Below, one piece after another: positions 35,701 through 49,300 of a stretch of DNA of 64,000 nucleotides. The DNA comes from Marsupella aquatica (lineage: Eukaryota; Marchantiophyta), in assembly GCA_973895155.1 (NCBI GenBank), contig OZ316893.1, positions 1,798,001 to 1,862,000 on the forward strand, written 5' to 3'. A program made the position numbers and the translations under genes. Below the pieces are notes generated by a model. The model searched no databases. It was given only the letters and a program-made list of their open reading frames with translations, and was not told the origin of the DNA. How positions within the stretch are numbered: the stretch's first letter is position 1; every line of letters begins with the position of its first letter.

Positions 35701-37550
35701 GGTCTCCTTCTTGGCTTATGGGTAGAGAGACAGATAGTTTTTCTCCAAAACAACCCCCAAAGTGGAACAAAGGTGGCAAAAAGTGGTACACTTCAACAGA
35801 ACTGCTCATGATTGTGCTCAAACTAGTGCCCAACCTTTTTTTGCGATGGGAGAGTGGCTATATGAAACTTTTTATTTTAAGAGTCCAACCAAACACTACA
35901 AGCTAGGGAGAACTTGTAAAGTCTAGCAAGATCTGATGAACATGTGTTATGTCGCAGACTCGCAGGACTATACTATCACAGGAATGTCAAATTTTGGGCC
36001 ACGCACTATTTATGGAAATGGCTGTCGTCAAACTTGGCCTCAATGACGACAGGCTTATAATTTTGAGGCAGTCAAATGTGGCTATTCAATTGTATCACCT
36101 TTCTCCCTGATGGTGACTTTTTCCAAAGGACAGAAGATGAAATCCAGCAATAGTCAATGCCATGATAAGCGACTCATAGGTGGCTCTTGGTCATGGTTAA
36201 TATTAGAGCTACGAGTATTCAAGTTATAGACCTTATGATAATTTTGCCAAAGTCTGTGGCTAGTACTTAGGCAAAGCAACATTCAGGATTATCTCAGTAC
36301 ACTTGGCATAATTTTCAAGATTTGAATACTGCAGGAGAAGTCTGGAAGATGATTTCACCCTATGTAACAGCGTATTTTTTAATGGTTTTTGGGTTTTAGC
36401 CAGTGTGGCAAATGTCACCAGCTTTAAGGGCAGAGATGCTAGGAATGTACTTTATCAATTTTCCTGGATTTATGTCCTGATCATCAGATATCCCTAGATT
36501 TATGGACATTTTTTTTTTTGGGGGGGGGGGGGGGAGGGGGCGGAATTTGGCAAAAATTTGCACCTAAAAAATACGCTGCTGTGCAAGTATAAGGGAACAG
36601 GACTGGTGGGGATCCGACCCATTGTCGCCCCTTGGGTTGTAGGGTAGTCCCTTAGGCTCCCTTGCAAAATAGCCAAACAAATCCGTTTGCTTGAGGCTAG
36701 GACAAACTTGTGTAGGATCAGGGCTCAACAAGGGTAATATCATGGTTGGTTTGGATGCAAGGGAGACACAATATTGGAGGGAAGAAATTTTCTCCCTGGA
36801 TGGCCTGCATTGCCCCCCTACAAATGCCTTGTTAATGGGCTAGACATTGCCGAGACAGGTGCAACATTGAAAAGGTCAACCCGAGTGACTACATTATGGG
36901 CATTAGGGCCTTGTTTTGTGCGTGGGGCCAACAATCAATATGGGATGACTGCTAGAGCCACTTTGAGCAGCCTTTCCCTAAGAGGCAAAAAGTTGCACAT
37001 TCTACATCATTGTCACTGAAAGTCTTTGCCACTTTTAGTCAGGCTTTTTGTCATAGAGTATCCAGTTCCCCACCTAGCCACATATCCAATTAACCAGAAT
37101 CTGATGGTTATCCCTAAATCCAGGTAGACCTAATGGTCATAAATCAACTTAGTGAATGTTTAGAAGAAAAGTCTTAGCATCTTCTCCTTTGACATAGGGG
37201 GCCACCCTGGCCATACAGAAAAGAAACAATCTTGAAAATTACCCTGACGTCTATCCTTGTTGTAGTGTGGCTTTTGGGGGTAACTTAGTAAAGCACTATG
37301 TACACATTGTAATATCCAATCTCGCTCATTACTGCAGATAGCTGGTTACAGCGGACAGAATCCTGGGTGTTTTTCCTCATTGTTGGATCATCCAAAAACA
37401 CTTCCCTGTGCACCTTCCCAACCTCCCAATGTGCCCTCTAGCTCACCTTTCGTGCCTCGCCCTGAATAATCATGCAACTCAGGAGGGCCGAAGTGACAGG
37501 GGGTCTCAAATATAAGCCCGGAACATTGTTACGGTTGTTTGGGTTAAGCT
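29767..37550. other. Long gene-poor spacer
   Basis: No supportable exon is found in this 7.8 kb. Diverged direct repeats at about 31013-31098 and 31540-31617 share 'gttggaa.gagctcg..gagcca' and 'aaa.ggagc.aa.a.gga'. A four-run G tract lies at 34939-34962, and an 11-T/15-G homopolymer junction at 36509-36534. Repeat-family sequence occurs at 36390-36510 and inverted at 37020-37150. The 'gacccattgtcgcccc' region near 36610 has the look of a degenerate repeat tail. Confidence 0.4.
34939..34962 (+). other. G-quadruplex-forming motif
   Basis: Four runs of four G at 34939, 34944, 34949 and 34959 are separated by loops of 1, 1 and 6 bases. This satisfies the usual G-quadruplex pattern with unusually strong runs. 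No gene is adjacent. Confidence 0.7.
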
Positions 37551-38480
37551 TGGGCGGCTGCGGCTGAAACTATGTGCGGCACTTCCTACGCCCTGGTCCG
37601 CACACTCTGGTTGCTGGATACTGCTAATTCAAGGGCTATGTGCACCCCAGGCTTTGGCCCGCTTAATGATTCAGGAGCATTTATTGGGATGGAAAAGCCT
37701 CCTATGAGTAATTGTTCTGAGACCAAAAAAGAGATCCAGTTGAGGGGTGGGGGGCAACGACGGAACCGACCCCGAGGGTCAGGAATCACCAGAGGGCGGG
37801 GGGCGTATGCAAGGGGATGGACAGCGGACTGGTGGAGCCCCAGTTGGGGACTTGGGGGCGAAAGGAGGGGCGAATCGAACACTGCCTCAAACCGCCCCTA
37901 CGGTGGAAGAAGGCCTACTCTGACGGTGGCCCATGCGCACCTTCCTTACGGTACCCACCACCCAACAGTCCAACAAAGGTACTGTACCGTGCCACCTCAG
38001 CATCGCCCCTGTATCAACCGCAGGGTGCGCAGCCCAGGCCTGAGGAATGCGAACGAACCCTACTGTAGGTCTAGCCAGCAGTACGGTGTGATCCACGGTG
38101 ATCTCATTTATTATCATAAAGACAGCATCCATATAGATCCCGACCGTCCATTTTATTAGGAACGGCTAAGATCCCTCCTCATTTTGGACCGTGCTTCCGA
38201 GACGGATACCTGTAAGGAACCGCCTCTGGGGAGCCCCCGCCCGGCTTTCGTAGCACCGGCCCCACCCTAGGATCGCGCCCTAGGGTCCGTGGGGCTTCGT
38301 AGGGTCGTGAAGCAAACCGACCCTACGGTCTGTGGGACTGCAGCCTTGGGAAAGCTGACGTCGACGCCCACCTTTGTCTTCTGTGACTCTGTTCCTTTGC
38401 AATCGGACTCTGTTTTTTTTGTTTTGCCCCGTAGTAACTTACAGTCAACTCTTCCTAAGTGCACGCTCTGGGGACGACGC
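37551..38480. other. GC-rich island with a 195-codon ORF
   Basis: Base composition rises sharply compared with both flanks. A plus-strand frame 37572-38159 stays open for 195 codons and is rich in Arg, Gly and Pro, as expected from GC-rich sequence in any frame. Other frames are also open. I see no motif, no splice-consistent extension and no family match, so I do not call it a gene. It could be a foreign or TE-derived insert, or a decayed GC-rich gene. Confidence 0.35.
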
Positions 38481-41400
38481 CACAGACTTGCACTTACATG
38501 TGGTTTGCACTACATGACAGGTGCACATTTTCTCACTTTGCACTCATCAAACAGTGTAATATCTGACCCTGCCCATCCTGGGCACCGGTCTGTTTACAAT
38601 TGGTCATATAGATGGGAAGAAATAATGGTTGTTTAAAAAAATAAGGTTTGTTTGTAACACTGCCTTGCTATCAATGCCTTAGCCTTGCTAGTCGATCAAC
38701 ACATGGGAAATGGGCTTTTAAATAAGCAACAAGATTATTCTGTTTGCTACTAGAGTGCCTCTACCTTCATTGATTCCTATTGAAGCTGTCACTTCTCACA
38801 TTTGAGAAATTGTCATCTCATCTTCGAGTAGGAATCTACTGCCTTCCCTAAACCATTTACTGTGCATCCTTTCCAAGTAATCTTATAATGAGGTGAAATT
38901 TTTACTCTATCTATTTTTCCAAGTATTATTCTGATGTTTACACATTGTACACACCTACCCTAAACGTCTAGCAACTATCTCATAATTGTCACATTAACTG
39001 TACATAACAATGGTTTGCAGTTATTTATAAGAGAGAGAGGATTTTGTGCTCTCACCCAGAAGTACACATGTACCCAGATAGGGATTTTGCACTTTCATAT
39101 TTGTTATTAAATGGAGCCCTCTTTACATCAGCCATTTTTTGTGGGGATAAATCACCAAAAACATACCTGAAAAACTAGCTGGCTGAAATTTGAAAAAATC
39201 CCTGCCATATGCCACAATTGACCCCACTTGGGAGGGATTGCCAGAAAGTACTGCACAATTGACTATCCCCACTGTAATACTAGGTTTTTCCATACTACAG
39301 AATTCCTGCCCTCCTTCTAGAGCTAGTCGCCAACTTGGCAAATTTGATGGAAAACAAGAAAATAAATTACTCTTAGTACTCATAAAAAGTGCAATAAAAG
39401 TGCACACCTTGTATAGTAAAGTACTATTTCCCCTCAAAAAGTTTTGTCAATAATGCTCGGACACCAGGACCTTAAAGGCCCAAACAAGTGAGATTCATTT
39501 TAGTTAAAATACAGCAGAATATTCATAACTAGTCTGATTACCCGTTCCTTGAAAATAATATGAAGAAAAAGAATTCTTGCATCATAAAATTTCTCTGCTA
39601 TTTTAGTTAATCTTTGCCCCATCCTTGTTTTTTCTCCACCTGCATTTCAGTTTTGTCTTTATATGGAATCAATATCATTTTTGTCCAATCCTCATTCTAA
39701 TTTTTTTCTTATTGATGCCCATGATCACTTTTGTCTTTATACAGTATAGGGTTACAGTCTAGAGGCTTCACTCTAGACGCCAGGCCCTTAAGAGTAGGAT
39801 TCTTGAGTTGCCACTTTTACAATAAGATGAACCCATCCAAATCTTGAGTGTGCATTCTTCACTAATAATGCGTGAAAAAATAAAACGATAAAAATCACGA
39901 GGTGCATTAAGGTGTACCTTGCACTTAGGCAGGCTGTTCACTTATGAGAGTGTGCGCTTAGGAAGAGCCGACTGTACTAACTTCCTCCGTCGGACCGTCG
40001 CTGCCTTCCCGACGAAGAAGCCGGCGTGTCTGTGGCTCGTGTCGGATGACACGACACTTTGGGGAGAGGAGTAAACACTGCGGTGTCGACAAATTACACC
40101 TTCCTCCTTCGAAGGAAAGCGAAGGAAGGCGAAGGAAGGCGAAGAAGAAAAAGTTCCGTCTGGTCTCTCGATGCACCAATAATCTGCCAAGAGACTGTCG
40201 CGCTTCGCTGTTTCTTGCTGCGGTGCTCGGCTCTGCGTGCGTGCATGCATGCATGGAAGGAGCAGTGCACAAATCCGCCCTCTGATGAGTCGTCGACGCT
40301 CGAGCTCCGGGCCTCGGCTTTTTTTTTTTAATGTCGAATCTTGGAAGAATGGAATGCGCTGTGCACGGAGCATTTGAAGGGTGCAGTGATCCGGTAGCGG
40401 CAGCAGTCCTATTGGCATGGCCAGGTAAAGACGACGGACACTTGGAGGGAGGAGTCTGTTGCTGAAAAATTCGATTTGCGTTTGTTTGCGTTCCGGTTGA
40501 TGGATTGGTTACTGGGCTCGTTGAGAGTGAGCGATTAGAGTGCCGCTTGATTTTGTGTTTTGATGGTGTGCATCGAAGATCTGCCGGATGAGAACCGTCG
40601 CTCCCAGATTTGCGAGTCTTGTGTAGGTTTTTTGAATTTCGTGTTTCTGGAGTGTGTGTTTTCATTAGTTCGAGGGAGAAAAATGGACGGGCTGTCGAGC
40701 ATCGTGTTGTTGTTGTTGAGGCCTGCTGACGAAGGAGTGGATGGTTCTGGAGCTGAGCAGGCAATGAGAGAGGTCTGAATGGTTTCTCATTTTGGGATCC
40801 TGCTGCTGTGGTTCTTTGGTTGCAGCGAATGGGAGGAAGTAGTAGTGTCTACGCACGACGCTGAATGCTCGCTCTAATTGTTTCGGGTCAGGCGAAGGGC
40901 AACCGGATGAGTAATCTGGCCTCTTAGAGAGTACCGTGCCAAATTCTACGCTCGTCCCGGGACCACGGAGAAAACTGCAGCGCTGATTATGATGCGCTGA
41001 GATACTAGTCTCTGGCAGGGTGGTCTGAGTGGATAAAAGATCGAATCAAGGCAGTACTTTCTCAAGGTCTCTTTTGGAGAGATTGACGCGGCGAAAGGCG
41101 TATCATTACTTGCTTCGGTCTTGCCCTGGGCTATTTGGACAGGGAACTTTGGCAGGTTTTCGCCCTGTGAACCGGTCACGCAGTTTCTGGAGCAGCTGTC
41201 ACGTCCGGTTTTCCCTAGGTTTCGGTTCATTGTGCTTCGCCGAAATTTAGCATGAGCGACAGTAAGTTCTGGCTGGATGAGGTCTACCTCAGCTGCTCTT
41301 TGACCAGTTCGTGGCTGGCATCTGCTTGCCTTCGCATGTTGGAGAAATTGTAAGTTGAGATCTCTGGCTTGTGATTCCTTTCCTGCCATTGTTCCGTTTG

Positions 41401-43236
41401 TTCCTTTTTCTCAAAGTCTCGGGTGCAATTGGTTGAGATCCGTCATGTTGGGTGTATTCGCGGGACTTTCGACTGGAAGGTCTCTGGAATCTAAGACAAC
41501 TGGCAACTGACATTCCGGAAATGGATGACCCGTCGACATATTGGACTTTTTTTCTTTGTGGAGTGTGGAATTCAGGGCCCATAGTGTATCTCCTAGTTGT
41601 TGTAGGGTTTGTCGGTCTGCCGGCGAAGCCAATTCCGTGACAACACGAGGGAATTTTTTTGAATCTCATGCATGATAGCCATAACAATTCCGCGGCCTTA
41701 TGACGAAATGTCATTGTAGTCGCACCGGCCTCACGAAAGGTATGAATTGTGTTGCCATTAAATTGCCAAAAATACGCATTTGTCCAAGAGGCAGCGACCT
41801 TCAATCTCACGGTCACAGTGGTCCACGCTGAAGACATAGATGATCTCTTCAATGTGGACCAATGTCGATATCGTGCATGTTAGAGCTGAGTGTGAGCAAA
41901 GTCAACACTGAGGAGCAATAATCAATTGTGATTTCATTCGCCCCTTTCTTTTGGTGATAATGCAACCTCCATCCCGTCCACACAACGGACGGTTGGACAT
42001 ACTTTGGAGTAGGTGGAAATTAATGTGCTTTTTTTCGAGAGCTTTACTTTATCACCAACTGGAATCAAGCGTTTGCACATATGAGTGATTTTGCCTTCTC
42101 GGCTTTTTCATAATTGTTACCGTCGGTCAAGGTGCGGACATGCTTAGTTTTACCCTCTACAGCTGTCAGGAAGATGTTGTGATGGATTGGTTTTGAGACG
42201 CTAGGCTGTAGTCATAGCCTTCGATAATTACGGCGGTTTCTCTGTCGAGATGCTTCGAAACTACATTGAGCGGAGTTGCCTTTTCGAAGTGGGGGGAGTT
42301 TGGTTTTATTGTTTCAAGCTCATTGTTCTGATTGAACGAATATGTTGTGCTCCCCCTTGAACTTATTGTCACTGACTATAATTCTGATGTAGGTCTCGTG
42401 TACTAGAGCTCTGGCACTGAGATAATTACTGTCGTGTAAATTGATAATTTTATGACGCCTGCGGCAAGTGGCTTTTGCCTGCCGTCTCTGGAATCCTCCC
42501 AGCGAGCTCCAGTAGTCTTCTTTGTTACAGTACTGCTGTCCGTTCCCGTTTCTCAACAACGGCTACTAGCAAGTGTTTGTATGAGAAACATCGCTCACGT
42601 TTGTGTTTGCAATGATGATGGCAGGACTTTGCTCGAAAGGCTGCAGGCTTCGGTTCAAGTACCCAAAATTAGTTGACACGAACTCATGAACTGGTCTCAG
42701 AGGGACTTTGAGAGCCAGTTGGCTTTCAAGATAGGAATATCATTGAATGGTCAGGACATGGGAGTTCTGACTAAGCGGAGGTCACATTGACGGCTTAGTG
42801 CGGGTGAAAATAGTTGGTGGTTAATGTGTACGCTCACGAGCTTAATTTTAAAACTGCTATCGGCGATTATCAGTGAACTGTAGAAAGTTTTCCTGTGGAT
42901 GGGCTCTATTTAGGATTTTATAGGATATGGAGTCAGCCACGATGAGATACAATTACCCCATTTTGAGGTGAGTCTGTGCATTATTCAGGGCCCATGTCAA
43001 GAGGAGAATCAGTAGGAAACGAACGGATGGTCGGATCATGGGTGTCTCTGGGAGGGAGGTCATAAAGCGGATATATGGAAGAACTCCGGATGGTGTGGTT
43101 GGAGCGGAGCGCTTAGCTTATTTTTATCAAAGCATGAACGTTAGGAGGAGAAGCGCACACCCGTTTGAAAAAGAAGGGCAGAAACAGGAAGTCGCTTGAT
43201 TGACTGATAAACTGACTATGAAGGTGGAGCTACAGG
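38481..43236. other. Spacer and probable promoter/5'-UTR region
   Basis: 38.5-39.9 kb is AT-rich with nothing recognised. From about 39.95 kb composition changes: a GGAAGGCGAA-type repeat (40108-40148) and an alternating 'gcgtgcgtgcatgcatgcat' tract (40236-40255) appear. Several good splice-like signals follow, for example 'gtggttctttggttgcag' at about 40825. The ORF at 43237 is preceded directly by 'gctacag', a possible 3' splice site. This interval may therefore contain promoter, untranslated exons and 5'-UTR introns of the downstream gene. That is inference from signals only. Confidence 0.35.
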
Positions 43237-43358
43237 ATGGGTCCACCCGTGTGTTTGCGTGGATCTTCAGTCAGCGTCGTACTGATTTCCGTTCTTTCTC
43301 TCATATCTGTCGTATATTGCACCCCTCTTCAGAATTCAATAGAATTGTGGCACGGTGA
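43218..43358 (+). other. Possible overlapping upstream ORF
   Basis: ATG 43218 opens a 46-codon frame, out of register with the main ORF, ending at TGA 43356-43358 inside it. If the mRNA includes this ATG it would reduce translation of the main protein. If an intron ends at 'gctacag' (43236), the ATG is spliced out. Confidence 0.3.
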
Positions 43359-46300
43359 TCCACACACCAGCCCTGACCCTGATCCTAACCCTGGAGTTAT
43401 TGAAGCGGCTGCTTCGCCTTGTGATGGAGTTTACTATGATCCAGAAGAACATGTGAATCAGTCTCTCTCCTGTGAGATTGATTTGCATGGAATCGGGTCT
43501 TTAGACAAACTTTGCATTGTCAAAGGGAAAATTGAGCTACCAGATGATGCACTGATCACCGGTGCAGGAAGCGTGGAAATCCTTTCTGATGCAAGTCTGG
43601 CCTGTATTACCTCTGGCTGCAACATTTCAATTTTTCTCTCAGGAAACTTGATTGTGAATGGATCCATCAACAGTGGGACCTTGGTCATTGAAGCACACAA
43701 TATAACTGTTGGTAAATTAGCTTCGGTCAGTACTCGAGGCTTAGGTGGCAAACCACCATCCCAGACATCTGGTACTCCTCAGAGCTTCGAGGGCGGTGGT
43801 GGGGGTCATGGAGGACGGGGAGCAATGTGTGCACGAAATGAAGACCAAGATCAGGCCGATGTATTTGGAGGTGATGGCTATGAGTGGTCTACTTTAGCTT
43901 GTCCGTGGGGTTATGGGAGTCAAGGTGCTTCTACAAGCAAGACAGGAAATTATGGGGGAGGTGGAGGAGGGCGGATAAACATTACAGCGTTTGCTTTACT
44001 TGAGGTGGATGGGATAGTGGATGCAGATGGGGACTCTGGAGGGGAGTATGGTGGAGGTGGCTCCGGCGGTAGTGTAATGATCTCAGCAAGCGAACTGTGA
44101 GACTACAAAACTTTGTGCCGCCCAGGCATCTCCCTTCCACATCCATTTTCAATCTCGTACATATTCTTCAGGTATTTTCGTGGACATGCATTTCTGGACT
44201 CATTAGTAGTGTACAGCTGTGCTTACTCTGATTCTGTGGATTTCCAGAAAGGGAAATGGGACGATCAGTGCTTCCGGAGGCAGTGGTCGAGCTGGTGGTG
44301 GTGGTGGTCGTCTGTCAACTAAAGTGAACAAGGGTTCTGGAGTCAGATTGCTTGCTCAAGGTTGTCCTGTTCCTGCTTTATCAGCAACCAGACCATTACA
44401 TCATTTGCATTATCTCCATTGGCATGAATCTCCCATGACAGAGATCGTTTCTTGAGACATGTCCAACTGTCCAGATTGTAGTGACGTTTCTCTGACAACT
44501 TTCGCTTTTGTACTTTTTATGGAAATGAACAGGAGGGCTTAGCTATGCATGCCCCAATAATACTGGTGCGGCAGGGACTCAGTTTGATATAATTCGGCAG
44601 AGTCTCACAGTCAGCAATGAGAACAAGTACACTCAAAGTGAGACGCTTTTGATGGACTTTCCCCACTTTCCGCTCTGGGACACTCTACTTGTGGATGGCA
44701 GAGCAAAGGCTTCGATACCACTGCTTTGGAGTAGGGTGCAGGTACGGTTCAAGACATCGGAGTTATTCTTGCTCATTTCTTTGCATTCTTTCAGGCGTCC
44801 TTTTCTTGCTCTCTGTCGTATTTGTATGACGCATCATCCCGGCTCTGGTCGTGTCGCATATTCTGGACCACCTTGTTATTGATACCGAGCATGATTTGGC
44901 ATGGCAGGTTCGAGCATCGATTAGAGTTATCTCTGAGTCCGTACTAGCGTTTGGCTTGGCTCATTACCAAACCTCAGAATTTGAGGTGGTTTCTGAACAA
45001 GTTCAGGCAACTAATTCAACCATTAAGGTAATTGCCTCGTCTCCGGTTTCAAATCTCTGCCGTCGGCCTCAATAACAAAACCAGAGAAAGACAAAAAAAA
45101 GCAAAAGAAAAGATATAGGTGGAAAGTCTCCTGGCTATCTGGACCCGAAACCATCCCATGTGACAGTTGTGTGTGAATGAGGTGAGGTTGTGGTATTCTT
45201 TGAGATGGTTGACCGGTCATGTTTTGTTGTGAGCAGTCAACTCTGGATGTATCTACAGTTACTCCTTAGAGAAGCAGTTCGGGGTGATGTCTTAGATGGT
45301 CGCCTCCTTCATTGGCCTGAAAAGCACAGTTCGGAATGGCGACCTTCGGATGGTCATGAATGTGTGACGGATACAGATTTAACTTTTAAGAAGGTGTCGG
45401 TGCAGTTGCATGTTGGCAATAGCGTAGTTATACAATTTGATCGTCTTCTAGCTCGTTTCTTTTATATGACAATATTCAGTCGTACGAAAAGTAGTTTATT
45501 TGAAGTGAAGCATCTCGGAGACAAATTATTTTTGGTTGCTTCTTCCGTTACGCTTTACACATTATGAGTGCAGGTTTATGGTGCTTTGAAACTCCAATCG
45601 AAAATGCTGTTTTTGGAGAATTCAACTTTAGTTATTGAAGGTGGTGAAGATGGCTTCACAGGCACTTCAGATCTAGAAGCCAGTAGTGTTGCATCTTTGA
45701 GGGTATGTGCTCTAGTTTCAAGCCTATTAAGTTTCCTTTTAAAACGACGTGCTAGCAGACAGTGCTTGACAATACTGCGAGTCTTTTCCTCAGAAGAAAG
45801 TAACCTTCATTGAAGGGGATGCTAGGTTCTGAGCCATTTCAGTCTTTTGGAGTGTCTTGATTTACTTCATAGTCACTCTGATCTAAATTTCTGTACTGGT
45901 ATTCTGATGATTTGTTTCGATAGTTTCTAATTCGAGAGATTTGGCTGCTTTTTCCAGGATGGTTCAGTGATCGTATCAAATTCCAACCTTGGCATGCATG
46001 GCCAAGGACTGTTGAAGCTCAGTGGTCCCGGAGATATTATAAAGGCGGAGCGTTTATTCTTTTCATTGTTTTTTACCATCCGTGTAAGTGCAAAAGTGCC
46101 AAACTAACGATAGTAGTCCTGATACGTCAATTTTGCCTAGCTCCTTGGATGTGTAAAAAGCGCAAGCCATTGTAGATCGTATCACCTTTCAGGCCATTTT
46201 GTAGCCGAAAATATCCTAGCTACCTCTAGAAACCAATCTTGACGACCCAGTGGCTGATTATTGACCTGGATGATGACAGGTTGGGCCGGGTGCTGTCCTC

Positions 46301-49300
46301 CAGGCACCGCTGGACTACAATTCACCACTAAGTGATGAGTGCGTGAATTTTGATATTTTGTTTCCTCATGGAAGGGTGATTTCAGCGGAAAAGGAGTAGT
46401 TACAATAAACTAATTGGCTTTTCAGATACTTTTCATATTGTGTTGTGCACCCGTGCCCTGATATTTTTAATGTGTGGAGCCTTATTGTTTACCTTAGGCT
46501 GCCTGCACCAGTTTCAACTCTGGTATAAAGCAAAAATTCATTCAACGCTGGGGGGGCATTCAAGGCTAGCTAAATTGGACGTTTCTGATTTGCCACTTAC
46601 AGGACGTCCAGACTGTATTGCATGCGCACAACCTGCCCAGAGGAAGTGACTGCTCCATCTGAAGATTGCACGTTGAATATATCCTCTCCGTTCACTCTCC
46701 AGGTATATTCTGGTTTTGAGAGGCAATTCTCGGGTGCAGTTGTTTATTTGAATATTCGACAGAAGTACACAATGAGACTGTATGATGTTATCTGTGCGAT
46801 GTTTGCATTGATCATGAATGAATTCCGTTGCAATGAATCTAACCTAAGGAGGATATGTGTCCAAGGTAGAAGTAAGACTAAAGGTGTGACGTTAGCAATC
46901 ACACTAATCCGTGATAATAGGAGTGAGGCGGTTCATATCAGTAGATATGACCATACATCTGAGGCAAATCCAATGACGAGAAAGAGTCTAAAGTAGCGCA
47001 AGAAAACTAGTCGCTAGATAGGATTGTCAATCCATGTACAGGTCACATGGATTGAATAACTAACACACTACTCCTGAAAACATTGTGGAACTCTAGTATA
47101 ACTATGAGTATGTAGTTATTGGAAACAGAATATTATGGCTGTGGGTCGTTCACAACTGGGTGAGTACCATTTCTGGTCATAAGATGACAATTCATGGTAG
47201 AGATTTCTGATTCCTAGTGCTAGCTGACGCTGAACTGGATTCACTTAGTCGAACTTCACTCGAGTTTGTTACTCATAACACTTGTCCAAAAATGTGTTGA
47301 CATAGCATTCGACAATTGTTATGCAGGTGTGTCGTGTGGAAGAATTCCAAATAGAAGGCACTGTCAAGGGGAGCGTGGTGCACGTACAAAGGACAAGGGC
47401 CATTTCTATAGATCCTGAAGGAGTTCTAACTGCTTCTGGCTGGGGTCTGTTCAGCTCTTTGCCCTTCAATGTTGATTTTCATTATTTGAAAGCTACGGTA
47501 AAGTTGTCGATGATTTGTGGTCATAGGTGCTTAAAAGGAAGTGGCAACCATCATGTGTTTTCTCGACTCGGATCAGGAGCATGTTCCTACATTTCGACAC
47601 TTCTGAACGTAATTGGTTGTCTTACTCATGTCGGCAGGATGCAAAGGTGGGTTAGGCAAAGGTGAGATGTCCTCAACATACGCTGCCGGCGGTGGTGGAC
47701 ATGGAGGACTGGGTGGCCGAGGGTTTTTCAATGGAAGCTGGGCTAGTGGTGGTTCTGCGTATGGAAACCAAGACCTGCCTTGCGAATTGGGAAGTGGGAG
47801 TGGTAACTCGAGCACTGGCGAGGTCACTTCAGGAGGAGGCATTATTGGTACGTAATTCTGGCTATCCAAATGTTTCCCAATACATGTCGTTCCGAGGTCG
47901 AAGGGCTACGCATGGATTGGTCCACATAGGTATGAACTTCTGCATCTGCTGTCTTATCTTATTAATTTTTAGCGATTGGAATCCCTTAAGTTTAGTATTT
48001 CAATGCGTTTTGTGTGGGCCCAGAGAGATGCTTTCTAGCATTAAAATAGAATGTAGAATTGATGCTCAGATGATCCATGAACTTTCCAGGTGTGTGTGTG
48101 TGTGCACATCATGCGGTTGTTGCTTTCAAAAGCTGAACTGTATTTTGTTCCGTCGTGTTGTGGTTGCAGTCCTGGGGTCTCCAGATCATCCATTGGTTAA
48201 TCTGGACCTTTCAGGATCTCTTACAGCAGATGGCGGAAGTTCGAGTGTACTTTCAACCGAGACACAAGGTGGGGGCCCCGGAGGAGGTTCAGGTGGAAGT
48301 CTACTTCTGTTTCTGGAAACCCTGACCCTCCAAAATGGATCCATTCTGTCAACTGCTGGAGGACACGGAGGCCCGATCGGGGGAGGTGGTGGGGCTGGAG
48401 GCCGAGTCCATTTCCATTGGTCAAACATTGCAACTGGGGAAGATTTTTTGTCTATAGCGAATGTTAAGGGTGAAATAAACTCAAGGTAGTTTAAGGAGAC
48501 ATTTTACTTCGTGGTATCAGTGTTGACATGTGGACCATCGATTGCACTTGTCAGGCTCCTTCGTTCTATTCAGAGCAACAGCTGGTTTCATGAAGATTAG
48601 GGCACTGAGTATTCATTTATTGCAAATATCATCTGTTTTTGACGCAGAGTATTCAACGTAAGTCAATATTGTTTGGTGTAAGCTTAACACCGTAATTGCT
48701 GTTCTTTTTCTTTCTCAGGGGTGGTACTGGAAGTGACCTTGCTACTGAAGGTAGCAATGGTACAATCAGCGGGAGGGAATGCCCAGAAGGGCTTCGTGGC
48801 ATATTCTGTGAGGTGAGGACTTTAGAGTAGATACATCATGTTCTCCCTCTCAAAGGTCTATTCTATTCACGTCAAACGTTTTGCAGAGCATAATAAATTA
48901 GATGCGTGCTTTCTTTTTGTTTGCATCTGACCATTTCATTCCGTTCCTGAGGGGTGTCAAGCTGCTTTTCGACTTGTCAGTGTGAAGGTTGTCCCAGGTC
49001 AGTAGTGTAGACGGTTGCTTGAATTGTAGATCAATAACTTGATGCGGATGGGATGGGTGTTTCTTTATGCATTTGAAGTCAGCCACTCTTTCTTGCTAAC
49101 GACGAGGGGTTATTTGGATGTTTTTCAGGAGTGTCCAATAGGCACGTATAAAAACGAAACAGGTTCTGATTATTCGTTGTGCAAACCTTGTCCCATATCA
49201 GCACGGCCTCGACGGGCAGTTTTCACATACGTCCGTGGTACCTGCGGCTTAACTTTGAACCTATTTTTCTAGATGTCGTTTTGTGTACTGGATTGTTTCG

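Noticed and set aside
37572-38159. 195-codon ORF as a real protein gene
   Set aside because: Kept only as a composition anomaly; no motif, splice pattern or regulatory signal supports translation.
39958-40764. 268-codon minus-strand ORF
   Set aside because: Low-complexity Ser/Thr/Pro/Arg composition in a GC-rich, repeat-bearing upstream region; overlapping frames are open too, and no family motif is visible.
41289-41852. 187-codon minus-strand ORF upstream of the membrane-protein gene
   Set aside because: No conserved motif, composition typical of chance ORFs, and it lies where untranslated exons of the plus-strand gene are more likely.
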